From Melioribacteraceae bacterium (lineage in GTDB: Bacteria; Bacteroidota; Ignavibacteria; Ignavibacteriales; Melioribacteraceae), in assembly GCA_026983755.1 (NCBI GenBank), contig JALSTL010000003.1, positions 1-5,797 on the forward strand: DNA of 5,797 bases. The letters run 5' to 3'. Each line of letters begins with the position of its first letter. Within the stretch, counting starts at the first letter, position 1. Below, piece after piece: positions 1 through 5,797 of the stretch. A program made the position numbers and the translations under genes. The notes below the pieces were generated by a model. The model had not been told where the DNA came from and searched no databases. It saw only the letters and a program-made list of their open reading frames with translations.

Positions 1-442
1 TTGTTCCTTCGTTAATTATTAAATCCGCATCTTGTTTATATTCCAAAGGTTCGGCAAAAATGTGTTTCCCTTTTGGAAAGTTTACAATTGTATTATAAGT
101 ATTGGATGCTTCCAAAATTTCAAAATTAAGATTAAGTTTTTGAGCTTCCAAACCGGCAGATATTCCGGCAGGACCGGCACCCACAATAATTATATCAAGA
201 ATTTCCTCTTTAGAATTTTTTCCTTTATTCCCTATTACATCTGAACTTGAAACAATATGCTGCACAACTTTTTTACCGCTTTCCGCAGCAAGTTTAAGCA
301 AAGGAATTCCGGTTAAATCTCCGGCGATAAAAATACCTTTTACGGAAGTTTCCCTGTTTTTGTCAATTGCAGGATAACGTTCCACTTCACCGGTTGGAAC
401 ATCTTTTTGAAGCCAACTAAAATAACTTTTTATAATACCCAT
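1..442 (-). CDS. FAD/NAD(P)-binding oxidoreductase, thioredoxin-reductase-like, N-terminal part (runs off left edge)
   Basis: Reading leftward from ATG at 442-440 gives 147 open codons to the window edge, so the C-terminus is missing. A dinucleotide-binding beta-alpha-beta signature, IIIVGAGPAGISAG (about residues 84-97), follows a hydrophobic strand. A strand-end acidic residue follows in FEILEAS (E111). This is the FAD-binding Rossmann start of the thioredoxin reductase/YpdA-like class. Oddly, it is preceded at residues 32-65 by ETSVKGIFIAGDLTG and a helix. That motif closely resembles the FAD-contacting GD motif normally found at the C-terminus of thioredoxin reductases, so the motif order looks permuted or duplicated. 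No CxxC redox pair is visible in the part present. A weak SD-like AGGT lies 8 nt before the ATG, and the gene is divergent from the histidine kinase. The likely role is a cytoplasmic NAD(P)H-dependent flavoprotein reductase; its electron acceptor cannot be told from this fragment. The class is fairly sure, the specific function is not. Confidence 0.8.
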   Translation of the reverse strand, partial: MGIIKSYFSWLQKDVPTGEVERYPAIDKNRETSVKGIFIAGDLTGIPLLKLAAESGKKVVQHIVSSSDVIGNKGKNSKEEILDIIIVGAGPAGISAGLEAQKLNLNFEILEASNTYNTIVNFPKGKHIFAEPLEYKQDADLIINEGT

Positions 443-472
443 TGTTCAATACCTGAATGTTTGTAAAATTAA

Positions 473-503
473 AATATAATTTCAAAAAAAAAATAATTGT
501 CTG
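473..503 (-). promoter_or_regulatory. candidate sigma70-type promoter for the left-edge flavoprotein gene, T10 tract in spacer
   Basis: On the minus strand, CAGACA (503-498, 4 of 6 matches to TTGACA) is followed after 19 nt by TATATT (478-473, 5 of 6 to TATAAT). The predicted transcript start is roughly 25 nt before the ATG at 442. The spacer contains a run of ten T on the minus strand (plus-strand A 484-493) and is longer than the 17-nt optimum. In DNA this AT-rich, -10-like hexamers are common, so this is only a candidate. Confidence 0.25.
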
Positions 504-573
504 CATAGCGACAAAATTTTCAATTGAATTACAGATTATTGCAAATTGGTTGTGACTAATATCAAAATGATAT

Positions 574-602
574 TTCATTCATTCAAAAAAATAAACTATA
601 CT
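574..602 (+). promoter_or_regulatory. candidate sigma70-type promoter for the histidine kinase
   Basis: TATACT at 597-602 matches the -10 consensus at 5 of 6 positions. It has a poor -35, TTCATT at 574-579 (3 of 6), at exactly 17 nt spacing. Initiation would fall near 609, giving a leader of about 20 nt before the TTG at 631. A small inverted repeat, AATGA-TATT-TCATT (566-579), overlaps the -35 and could be an operator. If the organism uses the Bacteroidota-type promoter (TTTG and TAnnTTTG), this call would be wrong; I saw no convincing match to that pattern here. Confidence 0.3.
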
Positions 603-630
603 TCGATAATAATAAAAATTAAACAATGAT

Positions 631-2370
631 TTGGAGTTTAAAATTAATTTTTTTAAGAAATATATTCTTTTCTTTTGGGATAACAGTTACAAGCAGCAAA
701 CTGATATAGAAAAATCCAAAAAAATATTATTGCTTAATTATTTATTTACTTCGGTTATAATATTTTTATTACCATTTGCATTTTTAGCTTTAGTTCAAAA
801 CCAATTTGTATTAGCCGGTTTTGACATAACGGTTGCGGTACTTATATTGATTGCAAGAATATATTATTATAACACACGTAATTATAAATTTTTGTTAAAT
901 TTTATTATTTATATTCTTGGAGTATTTTTTATATACTTATTCGCTTTCGGCGGCTATGAAAATTCCGGACCGCTTTGGGCTTTTTTATTTCCGGTAAGTT
1001 CATTTTTTTTACTTGGGAGGAAACAAGGATTACAAGTTGTTTCATTTTTCTTTTCTGTAATTTTACTTATAACAATAATTGGACCTTTTCCAAATATCTA
1101 TTCCGTTGGGTACAAAATTCGTTACATGGGTGCTTTTTGGGGAACAACAATTGTAACATATTTTGTTGAATACATAAGATATTCCGCTCAAAAGCAATTG
1201 ACTGAAAAAAATAATGAATTACAAAACTATTTGGCTAAGTTAGATAAAAAAGAACAGGAACTTTCCGAAAGAGAAGCTTACTACAGAACACTGTTTGAAA
1301 AATCAAATGATGCGGTTTTTCTTATGTGCAACAATACATTTGTTGATTGCAATAACAAAGCACTTGATTTATTCGGTTGTAAAAGGAATGAAATACTTGG
1401 TAAAACACCTATGGAACTTTCTCCGCCAACACAACCGGACGGAAGTATATCTCAAGTAGTTGCTTCAAAAAGAATTAAAACCGCTTTAACCGGGAAACAT
1501 CAAAATTTCGAATGGGTATTTAAAAAAATTGACGGTAACGAATTTTATTCCGAAATAAGTTTGGATAAAATTGAATTTAACGATAGAAAAAGTATTCTTT
1601 CAAGTATAAGAGATATAAGTCAACGTAAAATTGCCGAACAAAAACTTACGGAAGCAAAAGAAAAAGCAGAACGTTCCGAAAGAATTAAAGCGGATTTCCT
1701 AGCACAAATGTCTCATGAAATTAGAACCCCGATAAACACAATTATGAATTATACTTATTTGTTAAAAACCGAATTTGAAGATAAAGTTAGCGAAGATAAT
1801 AAAGGAAGTTTTCATTCCATTGAAAATGCCGCAAACAGATTATTAAGAACCATAGATTTAATACTGAATATTTCCGACATAGAAGCAGGAACTTACGAAC
1901 CCAAACCCGAAGAAATTTCCCTTCTTGAAAAAATTATAATTCCCGTTACAAACGAATTAAAACAAAGTGCTCAAAATAAAAAATTAAAACTTGAAGTATT
2001 AAATAATATAAAACACAATCAAAAAATAATTGCGGATAGTTATACATTGTATCAAACAATTGTAAACTTAATTGATAACGCAATAAAATATACCAAAATA
2101 GGAAAAATATCCGTTGAACTTTTTGGTGGGAAAAATTACATAACGGTAAACATAAAAGATACGGGAATAGGTATCAGTAAAGATTATATACCACATTTAT
2201 TCGATAAGTTTTCTCAAGAAGAAGCCGGTTATACAAGAAAATTCGAAGGAAACGGATTGGGCTTGGCATTAGTGAAAAAATACTGCGAAATAAATAATAT
2301 CGAAATTTCCGTATCCAGCCAAAAAGATGTTGGAACCACTTTTTCGTTAAAAATTCCATTGGCAGCTTAA
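631..2370 (+). CDS. membrane sensor histidine kinase (6-TM sensor, PAS, HisKA, HATPase)
   Basis: This 579-residue hybrid-free histidine kinase should sit in the inner membrane, autophosphorylate and pass phosphate to an unlinked response regulator. About six hydrophobic segments span residues 33-182, with a GGYENSGPLWAFLFP-type turn (107-121) like the six-TM sensors seen on other kinases and GGDEF proteins. A coiled linker (about 185-215) and a PAS domain (about 216-335) follow. HisKA (about 352-420) carries the phosphoacceptor H362 in MSHEIRTP. The ATPase domain (about 465-578) has an N box NLIDNAIKYT (479-488), G1 DTGIGI (510-515), F box LFDKF (523-527) and G2 GNGLGLAL (540-547). All catalytic boxes are intact, and there is no receiver domain. 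The start is uncertain: TTG at 631 is the first start-like codon after the in-frame stop at 613-615, with no SD before it, and no in-frame ATG occurs until residue 166. No partner regulator lies in the window, so the stimulus is unknown. The gene ends tail-to-tail with the next one, overlapping by 4 nt. Confidence 0.93.
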   Translation: MEFKINFFKKYILFFWDNSYKQQTDIEKSKKILLLNYLFTSVIIFLLPFAFLALVQNQFVLAGFDITVAVLILIARIYYYNTRNYKFLLNFIIYILGVFFIYLFAFGGYENSGPLWAFLFPVSSFFLLGRKQGLQVVSFFFSVILLITIIGPFPNIYSVGYKIRYMGAFWGTTIVTYFVEYIRYSAQKQLTEKNNELQNYLAKLDKKEQELSEREAYYRTLFEKSNDAVFLMCNNTFVDCNNKALDLFGCKRNEILGKTPMELSPPTQPDGSISQVVASKRIKTALTGKHQNFEWVFKKIDGNEFYSEISLDKIEFNDRKSILSSIRDISQRKIAEQKLTEAKEKAERSERIKADFLAQMSHEIRTPINTIMNYTYLLKTEFEDKVSEDNKGSFHSIENAANRLLRTIDLILNISDIEAGTYEPKPEEISLLEKIIIPVTNELKQSAQNKKLKLEVLNNIKHNQKIIADSYTLYQTIVNLIDNAIKYTKIGKISVELFGGKNYITVNIKDTGIGISKDYIPHLFDKFSQEEAGYTRKFEGNGLGLALVKKYCEINNIEISVSSQKDVGTTFSLKIPLAA

Positions 2371-3371
2371 TAACCAACTTCCTTTTTCTTTTTAGCGGAT
2401 TCATAAATATCTTCAATCAATTTCATTCTGGAAAGAGCTTCTTCACTAGAGGAAATAAGAGGAGTTGTTCTTCGCAATGTTCCAACAAAATGCTTTAATT
2501 CATTTTCATAAGATTTTTTAAAAAGATTCTTTGTCTGTCCGGTGCTTCCCACTGTAAAATCTACACGTTGCGAACCTATGTTTTTATAAGCACGCAGCGG
2601 ATTCAGATGTCCGGTACCTTTTGTTCCGTATGCGGAAAGTTTAATCTTATCGGTTTCTTCATGTAAAGACCAACTAACTTCATAATTAAGTACTGCGGAA
2701 TTATTAAAACGTATGAAACCGACGGAAGAATCTTCTATTGAATTATGTGTATGATTAAAATTTTGTGCCGAAACACTTTTAACTTTAGGATAACCGAAAA
2801 GCCATAAAGCAGTATCCAAAAGCGATATTCCCAAATCGAGAACAACACCGCCACCGGCAAGACTTTTTTTATTGAACCATTGTTGTTGACTGCTTTGTTT
2901 CCTTGTCCAACCGCAACGCAGATAAAAAATATCTCCCAATTCACCACTGTTAATTAAACTTTTAAGCATCATCGTATCCGGTCTGAATCTAAAATTCATT
3001 CCGACCATTACATTTTTCTTCCGCTTTTTTGCTTCGTCATCAATTTCTTTTGCTTCGTTATAGTTTAATGCAATCGGTTTTTCAATTAAGAGGTGTTTCC
3101 CGTTTTTCAAACAATCTATTGCAATTTTTTTATGTGTGTTGGTTGGTGTGGTTATAATAACGGCGTCTAAATCCGTTTCCGCCAGCATTTGATTGTAAGT
3201 TATAAAAGTGTTTTTAATGTTAAATTTTTCCGCTACGGATTTTAAACGATTTTTATTAACTTCGGCAACCGCTGTTATTTCCACTGTATTTATTTTAGAT
3301 AAAATAGGAAGATGAACTAGCTGCGCTATGCTGCCAAGTCCAACAATTCCGATTTTTGTTTTGGCTTTCAA
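2367..3371 (-). CDS. Gfo/Idh/MocA-family NAD(P)-dependent oxidoreductase
   Basis: This 334-residue cytoplasmic protein has the usual length of the glucose-fructose oxidoreductase/inositol dehydrogenase family. The N-terminal Rossmann domain opens with KIGIVGLGSIAQ (6-17), and the second strand ends in E37. The family EKP motif is at 97-99 with the conserved lysine K98. GMNFRFRPD (124-132) leads into the C-terminal substrate-binding alpha/beta domain. The motif normally reading GGGxxxDxGxHxxD is present as GGGVVLDLGISLLD (173-186), with S183 where the catalytic histidine is usual; D179 is kept. Substrates in this family are mostly sugars, inositols or their derivatives, and the sequence does not tell which applies here. 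The start is TTG at 3371-3369. It overlaps the dxs stop as TTGA, has SD-like AAGG 7 nt upstream, and the Rossmann motif begins at residue 6, leaving no room for a later start. It is the last gene of the xse-dxs run and probably co-transcribed. Family is confident, substrate unknown. Confidence 0.93.
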   Translation of the reverse strand: MKAKTKIGIVGLGSIAQLVHLPILSKINTVEITAVAEVNKNRLKSVAEKFNIKNTFITYNQMLAETDLDAVIITTPTNTHKKIAIDCLKNGKHLLIEKPIALNYNEAKEIDDEAKKRKKNVMVGMNFRFRPDTMMLKSLINSGELGDIFYLRCGWTRKQSSQQQWFNKKSLAGGGVVLDLGISLLDTALWLFGYPKVKSVSAQNFNHTHNSIEDSSVGFIRFNNSAVLNYEVSWSLHEETDKIKLSAYGTKGTGHLNPLRAYKNIGSQRVDFTVGSTGQTKNLFKKSYENELKHFVGTLRRTTPLISSSEEALSRMKLIEDIYESAKKKKEVGY

Positions 3372-5308
3372 ATTACCGCCTTGTTTGTTGATGTTTTTTT
3401 AGAAAGAAAAGTTTTTATATTTTCAATAATACCATCGCTATTTATCTTAAGTAATTTATGTAATTCGGCTTGTGTGCCGTGTTCAATAAACTTATCCGGC
3501 AAACCTAAACGTAAAACGTCATTTTTATATTTTTTTTCATTAAAATATTCCAGAACACCGCTGCCGAAACCACCGACAATGGAGTTTTCTTCTATTGTAA
3601 CAATTTTATCAAATTTATTTGAAATTTTATCTAACATAATTTTATCCAAAGGCTTAATAAAACGCATATTGACAAGTTCGCATTGTATATTATCTTTAAG
3701 AAGTTGGTCAACGGCTTTGGCAGCATAATTAACCATAGAACCAACGGCTAAAATTGCAATATCTTTTCCTTCAACAAGTTTTTCCGCTTTACCTATTTCA
3801 ATTTTTTCAAATCCGTCATTTAGTTTAACACCAAGTGCGGAACCTCTCGGATACCTTAGTGCAATCGGTCCTTCTTTATATTCTATAGCCGTATAAAGCA
3901 TGTTTCTTAATTCCGCTTCGTCTTTAGGAGCCATAATAACCATACCCGGGATAAAACGTAAGTAAGAAAGATCGAATGTTCCGTGATGCGTAGGTCCGTC
4001 TGCACCAACCAAACCGGCTCTATCCAAAGCAAAAACAACATGCAGTTTTTGAAGAGCAACATCATGAATAATTTGGTCGATTGCTCTTTGGAGAAAAGTT
4101 GAATAAATGGCAACAACCGGAACAATTCCTTGTGTAGCCAAACCTGCAGCAAATGTAACACCATGTTCCTCGGCAATACCAACATCAAAATATTTATCGG
4201 GAAATTTATTTTGAATAAGTTTCATTCCCGTACCATCGGGCATTGCTGCAGTAATTCCAACAACTTTAGGATTGGTTTTCATAATATCAAGCAATGCATT
4301 ACCGAAGATTGATGTATATGAAGGAAGTGAATTTTTCTTTTTTTGCATTCTGCCGGTAACTTTATCGAAAGGCGTAACACCATGATATTGGGCTCTGTTT
4401 CCTTCGGCGGGTTTATATCCTTTTCCTTTTTCGGTAAGTATATGAACCAAGATAGGACCGCTTAAATGTTTTACATGTTCAAAAAGTTTTACAAGTTTTG
4501 CAACATTGTGCCCGTTAATTGGTCCGAAATATCTAAATCCCAAAGCTTCGAAAAGCATACCGGGTGTAACAATTGCTTTTAGACCTGTTTGCAATCTTGA
4601 TGCAACTTTTCTAACTCTATCGCCAAATTGATCTAATTTCCCGGTTAAATCCCAAATTGCACCTTTGAATTTGTTATACTCCGGATGAGAAATTACTTCG
4701 TTAAAATAATTTGATATTTGCCAAACATTAGGAGCAATAGACATTTGGTTATCGTTTAGAACCACAATAAGATTTTTTTTAGTATAACCGGCATTGTTCA
4801 TAGCTTCGTAAGCCATTCCGCCGGTCATTGCACCGTCTCCAATAATAGCTACAACTTTTTTATTCGGTTCTCCGTTAAGTTCATTTGCCGCAGCAATTCC
4901 AAGAGCCGCAGATATTGATGTTGTGGCGTGACCGGCACCAAATTCGTCGTATTCGCTTTCTGTTCTTTTTAGAAATCCGCTTAAACCGTTTAATTGCCTA
5001 ATCGTAATAAGTTTATCTCTTCTTCCGGTTAATATTTTATGCGGATATGCTTGATGTCCGGTATCCCACACAAGTTTATCTATGGGAGTATCGAATACTT
5101 TATGTAATGCAACGGTAAGTTCAACTGCTCCGAGACCTCCGCCAAAATGACCTCCTACTTGGGATACCACATCAATCATATATTCCCTAATTTCCGTACT
5201 TAGCAGTTTTAATTCCGTTATGTTAAATTCTTTAATATCTTCCGGAGAATCTATATCGAATAAAATTTTGTATTTGGATTTATCTATCAATTTATTAGGC
5301 TCTTTCAT
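3368..5308 (-). CDS. dxs: 1-deoxy-D-xylulose-5-phosphate synthase (DXS)
   Basis: The enzyme condenses pyruvate and glyceraldehyde 3-phosphate, using thiamine diphosphate and Mg2+, to give DXP and CO2. This is the first and usually rate-controlling step of the MEP isoprenoid route, and DXP also feeds thiamine and pyridoxal synthesis. At 646 residues it is slightly longer than the E. coli enzyme (620). Key elements are present: H54 in GGHFGGGLG; H85 in DTGHQAYPHKILTGRRD; the ThDP/Mg motif GDGAMTGG (D158) through NDNQMS (N187); the catalytic glutamate E380 in DVGIAEEHGVTFAAG; Y402 and R408 in AIYSTFLQRAIDQ; D437 and H441 in GADGPTHHG; and R488 in RYPRG. Domains are roughly I 30-320, II 328-500 and III 510-630. 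The extra length lies partly in the N-terminus and in the linker around 207-240. Compared with E. coli, AEQHAV is AEEHGV here, a mild variant. ATG is at 5308-5306, 12 nt after xseB across an ATAATAATAATT spacer, without a clear SD. Upstream xseB and downstream Gfo/Idh genes suggest one operon. Confidence 0.98.
   Translation of the reverse strand: MKEPNKLIDKSKYKILFDIDSPEDIKEFNITELKLLSTEIREYMIDVVSQVGGHFGGGLGAVELTVALHKVFDTPIDKLVWDTGHQAYPHKILTGRRDKLITIRQLNGLSGFLKRTESEYDEFGAGHATTSISAALGIAAANELNGEPNKKVVAIIGDGAMTGGMAYEAMNNAGYTKKNLIVVLNDNQMSIAPNVWQISNYFNEVISHPEYNKFKGAIWDLTGKLDQFGDRVRKVASRLQTGLKAIVTPGMLFEALGFRYFGPINGHNVAKLVKLFEHVKHLSGPILVHILTEKGKGYKPAEGNRAQYHGVTPFDKVTGRMQKKKNSLPSYTSIFGNALLDIMKTNPKVVGITAAMPDGTGMKLIQNKFPDKYFDVGIAEEHGVTFAAGLATQGIVPVVAIYSTFLQRAIDQIIHDVALQKLHVVFALDRAGLVGADGPTHHGTFDLSYLRFIPGMVIMAPKDEAELRNMLYTAIEYKEGPIALRYPRGSALGVKLNDGFEKIEIGKAEKLVEGKDIAILAVGSMVNYAAKAVDQLLKDNIQCELVNMRFIKPLDKIMLDKISNKFDKIVTIEENSIVGGFGSGVLEYFNEKKYKNDVLRLGLPDKFIEHGTQAELHKLLKINSDGIIENIKTFLSKKTSTNKAVI
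3379..3382 (-). promoter_or_regulatory. ribosome binding site deciding the TTG start of the Gfo/Idh gene
   Basis: AAGG on the minus strand (3382-3379), inside the last codons of dxs, lies 7 nt before the TTG at 3371-3369. It supports initiation at TTG within the TTGA overlap, and hence translation coupled to termination of dxs. Confidence 0.5.
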
Positions 5309-5320
5309 AATTATTATTAT

Positions 5321-5530
5321 TTATTCCAATTTTTCTTCAAATTGTTTGTTTAGTTCTTCTACTTTAAGCTCAGCTTTATTTAACAAGTTATAGCATTCTT
5401 GTGAAAGTTTTATTCCTTCTTCATATAACTTAATCGATTCTTCCAACGATGCTTCTTCGCTTTCAAGTATTTCGGAAATTTCCTGCAATCTTTTTAACGA
5501 TTGCTCAAAACTTTTATTTTTTTTTGCCAT
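5321..5530 (-). CDS. xseB: exodeoxyribonuclease VII small subunit
   Basis: This 69-residue protein is the regulatory and stabilising small subunit of exonuclease VII. Several copies bind the XseA large subunit, and the complex digests single-stranded DNA from both ends in the cytoplasm. The sequence is a charged helical hairpin of typical family length. It carries the family pattern SFEQSLKRLQEISEILES (7-24), then SLEESIKLYEEGIKLSQEC (28-46) and a final helix with KAELKVEEL. The start is ATG at 5530-5528, one nucleotide after the xseA stop (TGA-A-ATG), with SD-like GGAAG 9 nt upstream inside the xseA end. That arrangement implies co-translation, which suits a subunit made in excess of XseA. 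Identification is strong from pattern and from its place directly after xseA. Confidence 0.95.
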   Translation of the reverse strand: MAKKNKSFEQSLKRLQEISEILESEEASLEESIKLYEEGIKLSQECYNLLNKAELKVEELNKQFEEKLE

Positions 5531-5531
5531 T

Positions 5532-5797
5532 TCAGTTTACTTCCGCTTCACCGTCATAAAATTTCAGTGTAATTTTCTCATTGGTGTTCAATGAAATTTT
5601 TCTTTTTATAAAATTATCTTTTTGCTTAATTAAAACAAATCCTTTTTTTAAAATTTTATTAACATTGTTGGAATTGATAGTTTTGGTATAAAGTGTTAAG
5701 TTGTTTTTATTTCTGGTTAAAAAATTACTAATATCCGTTTGAATTCTAAACAAATAATTATCTAACTGTTGTTTTTTATTATTAAGTATGCTAACTA
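5532..5797 (-). CDS. xseA: exodeoxyribonuclease VII large subunit, C-terminal end (runs off right edge)
   Basis: The last 87 codons plus the TGA stop (5534-5532) are present; the frame stays open to the window edge, so the start lies outside. A helical, Asn/Lys-rich stretch is followed by NVNKILKKGFVLIKQKDNFI and ISLNTNEKITLKFYDGEAEV. This matches the end of XseA, where the usual text is SPLxVLxRGYAIV, a short beta segment, then GDxLxLxxxDGxxxxxV. XseA is the catalytic subunit of exonuclease VII; its OB-fold DNA-binding domain and catalytic core lie upstream of this fragment. The C-terminal segment seen here belongs to the part that binds XseB and forms the tail domain. The RGY core is degraded to KGF, a divergent version. 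The assignment rests on this tail pattern plus the adjacent xseB. Confidence 0.85.
   Translation of the reverse strand, partial: VSILNNKKQQLDNYLFRIQTDISNFLTRNKNNLTLYTKTINSNNVNKILKKGFVLIKQKDNFIKRKISLNTNEKITLKFYDGEAEVN

Noticed and set aside
32..244. Plus-strand open frame of 70 codons at the left edge
   Set aside because: It is antisense to the FAD/NAD(P)-binding gene, whose Rossmann and GD motifs are clear. The Phe/Ile-rich product is what AT-rich antisense gives.
626..709. Short open frame from ATG at 626 as an upstream peptide
   Set aside because: It stops at TAG after 27 codons and overlaps the kinase start. It is better treated as evidence about the kinase start than as a gene.
2359..2393. 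Possible plus-strand terminator: TTGG-11 nt-CCAA followed by a T-rich tract
   Set aside because: The stem is only 4 bp with a large loop, and the T-rich tract is explained by the lysine-rich end of the opposing oxidoreductase.
3381..3728. 115-codon open frame on the plus strand
   Set aside because: It lies wholly antisense to the well-supported C-terminal part of dxs, with Ser/Cys-rich low-information sequence and no domain pattern.
5307..5325. ATT/TAA triplet repeat between xseB and dxs
   Set aside because: It is only about four units in very AT-rich DNA; a short low-complexity spacer, with no sign of a functional repeat.

Overview
This is a strongly AT-rich bacterial window with tightly packed genes. 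The protein types suggest the Bacteroidota/Ignavibacteriota/Chlorobi neighbourhood. DXS carries a long linker and GHATTSIS/GPINGHN variants that I associate with that group, translation starts are mostly SD-poor, and the partial oxidoreductase has an unusual GD-motif-first layout. This placement is an inference from memory of families, not a search result.

Layout from left to right. Positions 1-442 (minus) hold the N-terminal 147 codons of an FAD/NAD(P)-binding, thioredoxin-reductase-like protein that runs off the left edge. Positions 443-630 are a divergent intergenic region with candidate promoters in both directions and an A10 homopolymer. Positions 631-2370 (plus) encode a membrane-bound PAS sensor histidine kinase with no adjacent response regulator. 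From 2367 to the right edge, everything lies on the minus strand as one compact run. In transcription order it reads xseA (C-terminal part only), xseB, dxs and a Gfo/Idh/MocA-family oxidoreductase. Gaps are 1 nt (xseA/xseB) and 12 nt (xseB/dxs), with a 4-nt overlap (dxs/oxidoreductase).

Function. xseA and xseB give the two subunits of exonuclease VII. dxs gives the first enzyme of the MEP isoprenoid pathway. The last gene is an NAD(P)-dependent sugar-type oxidoreductase of unknown substrate, probably translationally coupled to dxs. The histidine kinase and the minus-strand operon converge and share a 4-nt TTAA, so their stop codons overlap.

I do not see a wholly new system such as a CRISPR array, mobile element, toxin-antitoxin pair or RNA gene. 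The most notable points are the apparent permuted motif order in the left-edge flavoprotein, the loss of the usual catalytic histidine in the Gfo/Idh protein, the non-ATG start of the kinase, and the overlapping gene ends.
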